DNA from: Bacillota bacterium
GTDB taxonomy: Bacteria; Bacillota; Clostridia; Peptostreptococcales; Anaerovoracaceae
Reading direction: 5' to 3'
NCBI GenBank assembly: GCA_017621195.1
Contig: JAGATO010000040.1
Coordinates: 1-9,588 of the forward strand
Length of the DNA stretch: 9,588 bases
In this document: positions 1-6,893 of the stretch, piece after piece
Position numbering within the stretch: the first letter of the stretch is position 1
How the letters are laid out: every line of letters starts with the position of its first letter
Position numbers and translations under genes: made by a program
The notes under the pieces: generated by a model
Databases searched by the model: none
The model's input: only the letters and a program-made list of their open reading frames with translations
Told to the model about the DNA's origin: nothing

Positions 1-210
1 GCTTCCTCCCTGCTGCGCTGCGTCCAACAGGCGGTAGCCATGGGAATCCCTGCGCCTGCGGCGCTGACTGCCGCTACGAAAAATCCGGCCAGGGCCGCCG
101 GTCTCACCACCGTCGGTACCATCGAAGCAGGAAAGGAAGCGGACCTGATCCTGCTGGATCCCGAAACCATGACACTGAAACAGGTCATCCTTCAGGGAAA
201 ACTGCTGTAA
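1..210 (+). CDS. nagA: N-acetylglucosamine-6-phosphate deacetylase, 3' end only
   Basis: The gene enters from the left edge in frame 1 and ends at TAA 208-210, leaving the last 69 codons. The visible residues include TAATKNPARAAGL followed by VGTIEAGKEADLILLD. This is the characteristic C-terminal closure of NagA-type amidohydrolases, where the chain returns to the small beta-sandwich domain (G-x-I-x-x-G-x-x-A-D-hydrophobic pattern). NagA removes the acetyl group from GlcNAc-6-P in the cytoplasm to give glucosamine-6-P and acetate, feeding amino sugars from chitin or peptidoglycan into glycolysis or wall synthesis. The metal-binding and catalytic residues lie outside the window. Other amidohydrolases share this C-terminal pattern, so the NagA call rests mainly on the AATKNPARAAGL segment. 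No terminator follows the stop; the gene converges on the rsiV-like gene with a 44-bp gap. Confidence 0.82.
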   Translation, partial: ASSLLRCVQQAVAMGIPAPAALTAATKNPARAAGLTTVGTIEAGKEADLILLDPETMTLKQVILQGKLL

Positions 211-211
211 A

Positions 212-251
212 CCGCTGTCATCCGCCGCTGCCATCCGCCGCGGTCATATCG
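212..251. repeat. 13-bp tandem repeat in a convergent intergenic gap
   Basis: The gap between nagA and the rsiV-like gene consists almost entirely of a 13-bp unit. CCGCTGTCATCCG (212-224) is followed by CCGCTGCCATCCG (225-237, one mismatch) and a degraded third copy beginning CCGCGGTCAT (238 onward). No hairpin with a U-run is visible, so it does not look like a bidirectional terminator. It probably arose by replication slippage. Confidence 0.6.
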
Positions 252-254
252 ATC

Positions 255-1187
255 TCAAGGCGATGTCAAATCGACAGAGAAACAGAAATAGTCCTGCGGA
301 ATCACGAACTCCGGAGAGCCCAGGTATCCCGGCCCCACCTCATACGGTTCGAAGCAGATCACCAGCCGACCTTCCCCATCGATATAGAAGGACTGGTCCG
401 GTTCGATCTGCCGGAAGGCGAACTCGCCAGTAAACTCGTCCTCGGGATCGATGTAATACGAATCCCCCGCCTCGTTGCGCCGTGCCATTTCATCGAGGAT
501 AACTTCACTCAGTTCGTTCACGTAATCCGGGCGATCCTTCAACAGCTCCGGAAGCGTCAGGAGCCGCTGATTCACTTTATCCACATTGTAGAATTTATGC
601 ACCGAGTGGGACGAACCGGCAACGTTGTAGAAGTAGGTCTCCAATACGAGAAGCTCGTCGTCATCTGTCTTCACATTGTAGTTGAATTCCCAGCCGATGT
701 GAGCGTCGTCGAAGCCCGCTTCCTCCACGTACTGTTTATCTTCCTCAAACTGGGCGATGACCGACTCGGCATCCTTGCGGATTTCTGCGTTGATCATATC
801 CTGCAGCTCCTGATCCGCCAGGCCCTCGATCTGAGGCATCACGATGTCGGCTTCCATGTTGTCTTTCTGAACGTGGTAGCGATCAAAAGTCAGGACCCGT
901 ACCAGTCCTTCCATGCCGGGAAGGGACGCCATAGTTGCCGCAAAGGACTCGCTGGCGTTCAGGCCGCCCAGAAACGCCACGACAGCCACCGCAGCGATGG
1001 ATGCCCAGCGTTGCCATGCGCTGATCTTCCGCACGCCGGTCTTCCATGCGCCGTTCTTACGTACCGTCATCGTCTTCCCTGTTTCCTCCGGCCACTCCTC
1101 CAGTATCTTCCGACTCTTTTCCCTCAGGGAATCCGGAGCCTGAATCTCCTCGTACTGTTCTTTCAATCGGGAGAGTTTATCGTTCAT
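255..1187 (-). CDS. rsiV: RsiV-like anti-sigma factor (DUF4163/DUF3298 family)
   Basis: This 310-aa single-pass membrane protein has a cytoplasmic N-terminus (1-60, sigma-binding part), one TM segment (about 61-76, WASIAAVAVVAFLGG) and an extracytoplasmic domain. The C-terminal block with DQSFYIDGEGRLVICFEPYE (264-283) and GPGYLGSPEFVIP matches the RsiV/DUF3298 pattern; I recall very similar text (YEVAPGYMG) in Bacillus subtilis RsiV. In Bacillus, RsiV holds SigV inactive and binds lysozyme directly. Binding exposes it to signal peptidase and then to site-2 protease RasP, releasing SigV. A plausible signal-peptidase site, SFA followed by AT (81-85), sits just after the TM, as that mechanism requires. 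The ATG at 1187 is preceded by GGAGG seven bases upstream, inside the sigma gene, and overlaps that gene by 11 bp, which implies translational coupling. The identity of the inducer here is inferred from the family. Confidence 0.88.
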   Translation of the reverse strand: MNDKLSRLKEQYEEIQAPDSLREKSRKILEEWPEETGKTMTVRKNGAWKTGVRKISAWQRWASIAAVAVVAFLGGLNASESFAATMASLPGMEGLVRVLTFDRYHVQKDNMEADIVMPQIEGLADQELQDMINAEIRKDAESVIAQFEEDKQYVEEAGFDDAHIGWEFNYNVKTDDDELLVLETYFYNVAGSSHSVHKFYNVDKVNQRLLTLPELLKDRPDYVNELSEVILDEMARRNEAGDSYYIDPEDEFTGEFAFRQIEPDQSFYIDGEGRLVICFEPYEVGPGYLGSPEFVIPQDYFCFSVDLTSP

Positions 1188-1665
1188 TGGTTTCCTCCAT
1201 TTCCACTCGCAGAAGCTTCAATCCCCGGTACAGCCTGGTCTTCACCGTATTGATCTTCTCACCGGTGACATCGGCGATTTCCTGAAGGCTCATGTCTTCA
1301 AAGAAACGCAAAATCAGAACCGTTTTGTACTTGGGCTCCAGCTTCTCGAGAAACTCTGTAATCATCAGATCCGATGAGTCCTCTTTCCCGGGAAGAATCT
1401 TCTCCATTTCCTCCGGATACTCGAAGTAGACCAGACGGCGTTCCTTCCTCAGCCAGGACAGCGCCGTATTGACGACGATGCGGAAGAACCAGGACTTGAT
1501 CATCTCCGGCTTCTGCAGCGTTTCAATGCCGGACAGAGCTTTGACGATGCTATCGCTGACCACATCCTCCGCCGATGCGCTTTCCCGCGTATACGAATAT
1601 GCCAACCGGTATGCCCGGTCCAGATTCTCATAGAGAAACGATTCCAACAGCTGTTTTTTGTTCAT
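1177..1665 (-). CDS. sigV: ECF RNA polymerase sigma factor, SigV type
   Basis: This is a 162-aa ECF sigma factor. Region 2 spans about residues 12-75 (YENLDRAYRLAYSYTR, AEDVVSDSIVKAL, then SWFFRIVVNTALSWLRKERR). A short acidic linker follows. Region 4 spans about 103-156, with PKYKTVLILRFFEDMSLQEI and the recognition helix EKINTVKTRLYRGLKLLR. The size and two-domain layout are normal for the family. I place the start at ATG 1665 because AAGGA lies seven bases upstream; an in-frame GTG at 1698 would lie almost at the predicted transcription start and lacks a ribosome site. The gene overlaps the downstream rsiV-like gene by 11 bp, the usual sigma/anti-sigma coupling. In Bacillus, SigV drives OatA and D-alanylation genes for lysozyme resistance; no such target lies within this window. 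The SigV assignment depends mainly on its RsiV-like partner. Confidence 0.87.
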   Translation of the reverse strand: MNKKQLLESFLYENLDRAYRLAYSYTRESASAEDVVSDSIVKALSGIETLQKPEMIKSWFFRIVVNTALSWLRKERRLVYFEYPEEMEKILPGKEDSSDLMITEFLEKLEPKYKTVLILRFFEDMSLQEIADVTGEKINTVKTRLYRGLKLLRVEMEETNER

Positions 1666-1704
1666 TGTCTTTTCCTTATCCCTTTTGATATATATCACCT
1701 ATAT

Positions 1705-1731
1705 GACGCACCGACCTGTCTGAAAAGTTTC
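1705..1731 (-). promoter_or_regulatory. Candidate ECF (self-dependent) promoter of the sigV-rsiV operon
   Basis: Reading the minus strand, GAAAC followed by TTTT (GAAAC at 1731-1727) lies 18 bp upstream of CGTC (1708-1705). These are the classical ECF -35 (GAAAC/T-rich) and -10 (CGTC) elements. Transcription would begin near 1697-1700, giving a leader of about 30 nt before the ATG at 1665. The spacer is one or two bases longer than the usual 16-17, which lowers certainty. Positive autoregulation is typical of such sigma/anti-sigma pairs. Confidence 0.55.
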
Positions 1732-1750
1732 GCTGCGTTTTCTTTCCTCA

Positions 1751-1786
1751 GAAAAAGAGCATCTTCCCCGCCGGAGAACATGCTCT
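1751..1786 (-). terminator. Rho-independent terminator after the MATE gene
   Basis: On the minus strand, AGAGCAT (1786-1780) pairs with ATGCTCT (1762-1756). The inner segment TTCTCC-GGCG-GGGAA extends the stem across one mismatch and one bulge. The stem runs straight into TTTTTC (1756-1751). It sits about 40 bp beyond the MATE stop codon and just upstream of the sigV promoter, so it insulates the sigma operon from MATE transcription. Confidence 0.8.
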
Positions 1787-1824
1787 GTCGTTTCGCCTGA
1801 TTTCACATCCGGCTCGATTGTCCT

Positions 1825-3198
1825 TTATTCCGCAGCGGCTCCCGCCGTCTGATCCGGCCCGTCGAACCGATGCATCCAGTTGGACTTCTTGACGTAGATC
1901 AGATAACACGATGCCGTCAAAAACCAGCTGACCACGTAGCAGGCGGATACCACCCGGAAATCGTTGAAGATGGGCATGACCACCGCCAGCCAGATCAGCC
2001 GAAACAGGCACATATTTGCCATGGAAATGATCATGGGAACCACGGAAATGCCCGATCCGCGGATGCTTCCGGACAGGACTTCCGGGATGGCTAGAAGCCA
2101 GTAGGTCAGCGCCAGAATCCGCAGCTGGACGGAACCGATGGCGATGACTTCTGCTTCGTTGTTGACCAGACTAATGAGCTGCGGCGCGAAGATGGCAACC
2201 GCGGTTCCGAAGATCACTACCGATCCGATGGCCAGGCCCACGATGTGCTTGACGCCCACCCGGACGCGCTCGTACTGCTTCGCTCCGATGTTCTGACCCA
2301 CGAAGGTGGTTGCCGTCAATCCCAGTGCATTTTCCACCATGTAGATGAAGCTGTCAATCTTACCCGACGCGGCGAAGGCCGCCATGGTGACGGCGCCGAA
2401 GCGATTGACGTTGGACTGCACCACCACGTTGGAGAAGGAGATCACCATGGACTGAATTCCTGCGGGGATGCCGATATTGACGATCCGCAGGAACACATCC
2501 CTGTGGAAGCGGATCTTCGACAGATGCAGCTTATAGATATCCGTGGTATGGATCAGATTGTACAGAACCAGTACGGAAGAGATGGACTGGGCGATGACGG
2601 TGGCAACGGCTACGCCGGTGACTCCCATGCGGAAGCCCACGACGAAGACGAGATTCAGGACAACGTTCAGAACGGCACAGACCGCCAGATAGATCAGCGG
2701 CCGGGTGGAATCTCCGATGGCCCGCATGATTCCGCCTCCCATGTTGTACAGCGTCATGAAGATGACGCCGCCGAACAGGATGCGCAGATAGGCTACGGCC
2801 TGGCTCATGACTTCCGGCGGGGTCCCCATCCAGATCAGGAAATAAGGCGCGCCGATGACGCCGACCACGGCGATGATCACCGCCGATGCCACACTGATGG
2901 CCATGCCCGTATGGACAGAATTTTGCAGCTGTTCTTCGTTTTTCGCCCCGTAGTACTGGGCGATCACCACGCCGGCACCGGTGCTGAGACCGATGTAAAA
3001 CCCGATGACCAGGTTGACCAGCGCCGTGGTGGAACCCACCGCCGCCAGGGCCGTGCTTCCCACGAACCGTCCCACGATGACGGTATCCAGCGTGTTGTAC
3101 AGTTGCTGCAGCAGGTTGCTGAGCAAAATCGGAATGGCGAACTGAATGACCCGTGTCTCAATTCGTCCCTCCGTCATTGTAATCATACTTCTACTCAT
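1825..3198 (-). CDS. MATE family multidrug/Na+ (or H+) antiporter
   Basis: This 457-aa polytopic protein is full length for a MATE transporter (12 TM segments expected). The N-terminal half shows the family pattern IPILLSNLLQQLYNTLDTVI then VGRFVGSTALAAVG (residues 22-55). The second half repeats it at IPAGIQSMVISFSNVVVQS with FGAVTMAAFAASGKID and GLTATTFVGQNIGA, as expected from the internal two-fold repeat of 6+6 helices. MATE proteins export cationic drugs or metabolites by exchange with Na+ or H+. The substrate cannot be read here, and the sequence resembles the large clostridial MATE group rather than a characterised member. ATG 3198 is preceded by GAGGAGAG with a six-base spacer. The gene appears monocistronic: its own promoter candidate lies at 3266-3294 and a terminator at 1751-1786. 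Confidence 0.93.
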   Translation of the reverse strand: MSRSMITMTEGRIETRVIQFAIPILLSNLLQQLYNTLDTVIVGRFVGSTALAAVGSTTALVNLVIGFYIGLSTGAGVVIAQYYGAKNEEQLQNSVHTGMAISVASAVIIAVVGVIGAPYFLIWMGTPPEVMSQAVAYLRILFGGVIFMTLYNMGGGIMRAIGDSTRPLIYLAVCAVLNVVLNLVFVVGFRMGVTGVAVATVIAQSISSVLVLYNLIHTTDIYKLHLSKIRFHRDVFLRIVNIGIPAGIQSMVISFSNVVVQSNVNRFGAVTMAAFAASGKIDSFIYMVENALGLTATTFVGQNIGAKQYERVRVGVKHIVGLAIGSVVIFGTAVAIFAPQLISLVNNEAEVIAIGSVQLRILALTYWLLAIPEVLSGSIRGSGISVVPMIISMANMCLFRLIWLAVVMPIFNDFRVVSACYVVSWFLTASCYLIYVKKSNWMHRFDGPDQTAGAAAE

Positions 3199-3217
3199 AT
3201 CTCTCTCCTCATGAACG

Positions 3218-3251
3218 GAACAAGGGCGCGGGATCTTCAGGCCCCGCGCCC
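3218..3251 (-). terminator. GC-rich hairpin between the ABC operon and the MATE gene
   Basis: GGGCGCGGG (3251-3243 on the minus strand) pairs perfectly with CCCGCGCCC (3232-3224) around a 10-nt loop. TTGTTCCGTT follows, an imperfect U-rich tail. It starts 23 bp after the stop of the 490-aa gene and most simply ends the five-gene operon. It also lies downstream of the MATE promoter candidate, inside the MATE leader, so it could act on that transcript too. Confidence 0.65.
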
Positions 3252-3265
3252 ATCCTCATGCATGA

Positions 3266-3294
3266 AGTATAGTCTATTTTTCACTCCACCGCAA
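3266..3294 (-). promoter_or_regulatory. Candidate sigma-A promoter for the MATE gene
   Basis: On the minus strand TTGCGG (3294-3289) and TATACT (3271-3266) are separated by exactly 17 bp. The -35 element lies inside the last codons of the upstream 490-aa gene. The start point would be near 3259, giving a leader of about 60 nt that contains the GC-rich hairpin at 3224-3251 before the ribosome site at 3199-3211. Confidence 0.5.
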
Positions 3295-4746
3295 GATGGC
3301 AAATCCATCTGTCCAGGGAAGAATCATATCGCCATAGTTTGCGTCGGAACCGGCGGTGTTTTTCCAGCGGTACGCGCCTGCGAATCGCAGTTCCTCCGGC
3401 TGACAGACGGCCACGTAGACGTCGCAGGACCAACGGTAAGGATCCCTCTGGGCGATGGCCAGCCGTCCGTCCTCATAGGCCAGCTGTACCGTTTCACCGA
3501 CCTCCATCCTCTCTCTCCGACCGTCGGCTGTCGTCCATGTCAGTGGCGCGTGAAACTCCAAAGACCAGGTACTTTCCACGCGCTTTAACAACACCAGACG
3601 CCGGGACAGTGCGTCTTCGGATTCTTCATCGTCCGCATCGTACTCTTCTTCGATGGTAACCATCAGCAGATCCCCCTGATGGATCATCTGAAATACACTT
3701 TCCCTTTCTCCCAGTTCGCCCAGATCCAGCCTCTGCAATTCCCCCATCGAAGGCCGGTCGATGATCGTCAGCCACAGGTGGTCCTGATCTTCCGTCAGAA
3801 GAAGCAGCTGATCTGTCTCCGCATCGCGCTGAAGCAATATCGCATTCTCGTCTCCCTCCATGGGAAAGCCGTTGTGCAGCTCCGACATGACCGGTGTCAG
3901 CACGCCGCTTTGGTCCTCATACTTTTCTCTCACGGGAAAGCAGTAGATCCCGTAATCGTTGTTCACCCGGTCCGAATCCAGGATCGGATAGTGAATCTGT
4001 TCCTCCTCCCGGTTTTTCATCTTCGGAATGATGAAGTAGCCGCCTTCCTCGGTGATCACGGTGCTTGTCCAGGAGTCATACACATTGTCAACCGCGTAAT
4101 TGCAGTTGATTTCCACCACGGTACCGTCCGCGTTTTTCCCCACCGTGACGCTCATCTTCACGTCATCGGGAATGGGTACATCGAAAAATGCGGTCAGATC
4201 CTCACAGTCCTGCTCCGCGGAATCCACCCAATAGCTCATGGTTCCGTCCTCCGACTCCAGCCAGCAGTCGAAGGTCATAGGAAAGGAGTCGTAATAGTTG
4301 TTCAGCGTCACGATCTCCGTCCTCTGATCACCGCTGGGCGTGCGGCTTGCCACATCCGCCGCCGGTTTCCAGATCCATCCCGAGTCCCGATCCTCCGGAT
4401 CGTCCAGATCGACGTTGCCGCTGATACCGTAATTGGCGTTGCCCAGACGAACCTCCAGATAGGAACTTCCTTCGTAGGCAGAAGATCGCCTCGACGGCCA
4501 GAACCGGAAGGTCGTCTCCGCAACCTCCGCCGCTCCCGGATGCAGAATCGTGGTCCAAAACAGCTGGTAATCCATGTGGGAGACCGCCTGAATCGCCAGG
4601 CCTTCCGCCTCCGACAGATCGCCCGTCAGGACTTCTTCTTCAATCTCCATCCGATCCTTCTGTTCGTTCACTGCGGCGCTGATCCCAAACAGCGCTCCCA
4701 CGGCCACGACCAACATCATCACGAACAGAACCAAACGTTTTCTCAT
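3274..4746 (-). CDS. Membrane-anchored exported protein of unknown function, ABC operon member
   Basis: I do not recognise the family of this 490-aa protein. It begins MRKRLVLF with a single hydrophobic segment (about 5-25, ending GISAAVNEQ) and no lipobox cysteine, so it is a signal anchor or signal peptide. The remainder is hydrophilic, acidic and Trp/Tyr-rich with many short alternating strands. Examples are SYLEVRLGNANYGISGNVDL (95-114), DHLWLTIID (322-330), LVLLKR (384-389) and DVYVAVCQ (442-449). The C-terminal half (about 300-490) looks beta-rich, possibly propeller-like. An acidic run lies at 366-378. It is the last gene of the GntR-permease-permease-ATPase operon, starting 3 bp after the ATPase stop with AAAGGGG seven bases before ATG 4746. 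This context suggests an extracytoplasmic subunit or ligand sensor for the exporter, but that is inference. Confidence 0.8.
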   Translation of the reverse strand: MRKRLVLFVMMLVVAVGALFGISAAVNEQKDRMEIEEEVLTGDLSEAEGLAIQAVSHMDYQLFWTTILHPGAAEVAETTFRFWPSRRSSAYEGSSYLEVRLGNANYGISGNVDLDDPEDRDSGWIWKPAADVASRTPSGDQRTEIVTLNNYYDSFPMTFDCWLESEDGTMSYWVDSAEQDCEDLTAFFDVPIPDDVKMSVTVGKNADGTVVEINCNYAVDNVYDSWTSTVITEEGGYFIIPKMKNREEEQIHYPILDSDRVNNDYGIYCFPVREKYEDQSGVLTPVMSELHNGFPMEGDENAILLQRDAETDQLLLLTEDQDHLWLTIIDRPSMGELQRLDLGELGERESVFQMIHQGDLLMVTIEEEYDADDEESEDALSRRLVLLKRVESTWSLEFHAPLTWTTADGRRERMEVGETVQLAYEDGRLAIAQRDPYRWSCDVYVAVCQPEELRFAGAYRWKNTAGSDANYGDMILPWTDGFAILRWSEK

Positions 4747-4749
4747 GGT

Positions 4750-5487
4750 CTAACCCCTTTCTTCCTCCGTCATCTGGGACAGCGCTTTCACCACGCGATC
4801 AGTGCGGTAGCGATACGTTTCTTTCACGTAGTCCATCAGGCTCTTTCCCGACTCCTCCAGCTCCAGCGTGGTCACTTCCCCGGCGATTCTCCCCCTGTGA
4901 AGCAATACGGCACGGCCGATGAAGCTCTCCACCTCTTCCAGCAGGTGGGTGGACAGAAGGATGGTTTCCTCCGGTTCCAGAATTCCCAATAAAACTTTGT
5001 AAAAATCCTCCCTGTTGAATACGTCGTTTCCGGCGAAAGGCTCATCCATGAGGATGTAGTCCGCACCCTGACACAGGGCCATAATCACTTCGAACTGGTT
5101 CTGCTGTCCCACGGAAAAGTGACCCACCGCCCGGTTCATGGGCAGCTCGAAGAAGTCCATGAGTCCGGAAAACCGCTTCTCCCGAAACCGCGGGAAATTC
5201 ATCTGATAGAACACCTTGTGATCCGCCGGGCTCAGGTTGGGAAAGAAGGAGTGTTCGCAGGTGGCGAAGGTCGGCCTGTGAATGTTCTTCTTCGTGATGG
5301 GCTCCCCATCCAGCGTTACGGTCCCCTTATAATTGAAATACCCCAGAATGGATTTGAGCAGCGTGGTCTTTCCTGCGCCGTTCTCTCCGAACAGCCCAAC
5401 GATTTCTCCCGGTCCCAGCGTCAGATCCACATCGGTGATCGCATTCCGTCCGGAATAGCTCTTCGATACGTTTTTCAGTTCCAGCAT
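4750..5487 (-). CDS. ABC transporter ATP-binding protein, YtrB-like
   Basis: This 245-aa nucleotide-binding domain energises the two adjacent permeases. Walker A is GENGAGKT (34-41). A Q-loop equivalent, TFATCEHSFFPN (73-84), has Glu where Gln is common. The signature is FSVGQQ (124-129) instead of LSGGQ, Walker B is YILMDE (144-149) followed by PFAGND (D-loop), and the switch His is in LLSTHLLEE (H181). All catalytic elements are present, so it should be active; the divergent signature is common among YtrB/bacitracin-type exporters. The start at ATG 5487 follows GAGGGGGA, which overlaps the stop of the preceding permease (13-bp gap). The last 40 residues form a short helical tail beyond the ATPase core. 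The substrate is unknown. Confidence 0.92.
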   Translation of the reverse strand: MLELKNVSKSYSGRNAITDVDLTLGPGEIVGLFGENGAGKTTLLKSILGYFNYKGTVTLDGEPITKKNIHRPTFATCEHSFFPNLSPADHKVFYQMNFPRFREKRFSGLMDFFELPMNRAVGHFSVGQQNQFEVIMALCQGADYILMDEPFAGNDVFNREDFYKVLLGILEPEETILLSTHLLEEVESFIGRAVLLHRGRIAGEVTTLELEESGKSLMDYVKETYRYRTDRVVKALSQMTEEERG

Positions 5488-5500
5488 GGTATGTTCCCCC

Positions 5501-6058
5501 TCACCATAGAATCCCGACGCTTACAAGTGTTTCCCACTGTCCCGGCGTCAGGCAGGACGGCGGCGTTACCGCCATGTAAAATGCGTAATATCCCAGCGTC
5601 AGCACTGCGGCAACCGCCATGCTGGCGGCCATGACTGCCACCGGCAGCACGATGCATCGGCGCCACAGTTCGCTCCTCCGCGGCAGCCGTTTCATCAGGT
5701 AGATGCTCTTGCTCCCGTGATAAAAATAGGTGTAATGATAGACGGCCAATCCGATCATGGCCAGGGCGATGATCAGAAATCCGTTCTGTTTTCCCTTGAG
5801 GATGAATCCGAAATCGGCCATGACCGCGTTCTCCTGTAGGATTTTCTTTCCCGACAACATGGTTTGGAACAGCTGGTCGTAATACACCAGATAGGTGTAG
5901 AAAAAGCTCAGGCTCCACAGGAGGCTGAGGCTCCCGGCCCAGGCCAGTCCCTTGAGTGTGTTCTTCCAGGGAAACCCCGGCGGCGTATTGTATTCGAGCC
6001 ATCCGGTCAGTTTTTCCCGGGTCGCCGTGTTTCGATTTGTCATGTCCCGTTTTGTCAT
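5501..6058 (-). CDS. Short ABC transporter permease (three predicted TM segments)
   Basis: This 185-aa protein has hydrophobic segments at about 36-58, 93-113 and 136-162, and ends at VGILW. After TM2 it carries YLMKRLPRRSE (120-130). The larger permease upstream has a matching YTVQRLPIRER between its own TM2 and TM3, so the two proteins look like distant paralogues. This one stops where the larger protein continues into three more helices. No leftover coding sequence for those helices exists in the 13 bp before the ATPase gene, so it is either a natural half-size subunit or an old truncation. ATG 6058 is chosen because AGGAGG lies nine bases upstream, overlapping the previous stop by one base; a second in-frame ATG at 6043 lacks its own site. 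It probably forms the membrane pore with the upstream permease. Confidence 0.8.
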   Translation of the reverse strand: MTKRDMTNRNTATREKLTGWLEYNTPPGFPWKNTLKGLAWAGSLSLLWSLSFFYTYLVYYDQLFQTMLSGKKILQENAVMADFGFILKGKQNGFLIIALAMIGLAVYHYTYFYHGSKSIYLMKRLPRRSELWRRCIVLPVAVMAASMAVAAVLTLGYYAFYMAVTPPSCLTPGQWETLVSVGILW

Positions 6059-6064
6059 GTCCCG
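6036..6064. repeat. 15-bp tandem duplication over the short permease start codon
   Basis: TTTGTCATGTCCCG occurs at 6036-6049 and again at 6051-6064 (plus-strand reading), with a period of 15 bp. It duplicates the start region in frame, so the protein begins MTKRD-MTNRN and carries two potential ATG starts. Only the upstream one has a well-spaced AGGAGG. Confidence 0.75.
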
Positions 6065-6072
6065 CTACCTCC

Positions 6073-6876
6073 TCACTCCTGATCTCCCTCTCCCAGATAG
6101 GACAGCAGGTTGAAACTGCACCAGCTGCTGACCAGCAATCCCACCAGAATCCACAGCCAGTCGTGGGACGATGTTCCGACGCCATTGGCGGCAAAGTTAA
6201 TGGCAAAGGCCAGGCTGACGAAGATGATGGCCAGACTTTTCTTTCCCCGTCGGTTCCAGAAGCCGCAGCCGGCGGATTGCAGCGCCAGGGCCACGAACAT
6301 GAACAGGTTACGGACGTAACGGCTGATGTCCTCCAGTGGCAGCAGGCTGTGCATCAATCCGTTCCGATAGCAGGCCAGAAATGTGGTCTGAATTCCGTAG
6401 GCACTGGGATCCGCCGCTTTGTAATACATCCGGCACAGCACCATGGTCATGGCTGCGCTGAACCCCCAGAATACAATCAGGACGAGGAAATTGTACAGAG
6501 CTGTGTGAATGACAAAGGTTCTCTCCCGGATGGGAAGCCTCTGTACGGTATAACGGGTTCGGCTGTTTCCGCTCATCGCCATCCCGTTGGTTGATAGTAC
6601 GGCGATCACCAGGAGAAACGCTGCGATCCAGACAGTGGTCACATTCACCGTTCCCCAGTCCAACACTTTTTCCAACCGGGGATACGGAACCTCCCATGTC
6701 CCGTATTCCGGATGGAGGGCCTGCTGCGCGATCTTCGCCTCCCGCTCCCCAAGCGCCTGGGAAAAGGCCCAGCGAAAGATACCGATCTGACCGGCGGCCA
6801 TCAATGCGAAGATGCTCAGCACCTTGAAGATCGTCCCTCTGGCGGCCAGCATCCACACCGATATGTGCTTTTTCAT
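6073..6876 (-). CDS. ABC transporter permease, six predicted TM segments
   Basis: This is a 267-aa integral membrane protein starting MKKHISVWML. Predicted TM segments are at about 17-35, 81-98, 128-148, 188-206, 214-231 and 239-258. A long loop (36-80), probably extracytoplasmic, lies between TM1 and TM2. The cytoplasmic loop between TM2 and TM3 has SGNSRTRYTVQRLPIRER (102-119), shared in part with the next permease and a likely ATPase contact. The start is set at ATG 6876, which has AAGGGG eight bases upstream and lies 17 bp after the regulator stop. A GTG 30 bases earlier (6906) overlaps the regulator gene and has no clear ribosome site. The layout is that of a YtrC/YtrD-like or ABC-2-like exporter subunit. 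The transported compound is unknown. Confidence 0.85.
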   Translation of the reverse strand: MKKHISVWMLAARGTIFKVLSIFALMAAGQIGIFRWAFSQALGEREAKIAQQALHPEYGTWEVPYPRLEKVLDWGTVNVTTVWIAAFLLVIAVLSTNGMAMSGNSRTRYTVQRLPIRERTFVIHTALYNFLVLIVFWGFSAAMTMVLCRMYYKAADPSAYGIQTTFLACYRNGLMHSLLPLEDISRYVRNLFMFVALALQSAGCGFWNRRGKKSLAIIFVSLAFAINFAANGVGTSSHDWLWILVGLLVSSWCSFNLLSYLGEGDQE

Positions 6877-6893
6877 ATGAAAAACCCCTTTCT

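Noticed and set aside
1666..1698. Earlier GTG start for the sigma factor
   Set aside because: It would sit almost at the predicted transcription start and has no ribosome site, whereas ATG 1665 has AAGGA at good spacing.
2245..3588. 447-codon plus-strand frame, rich in His/Asp
   Set aside because: It is antisense to the MATE gene and the end of the 490-aa gene, with composition typical of a reverse-strand shadow and no recognisable domain.
3679..4992. 437-codon plus-strand frame
   Set aside because: Antisense shadow of the 490-aa protein and ATPase genes; no ribosome site or domain pattern.
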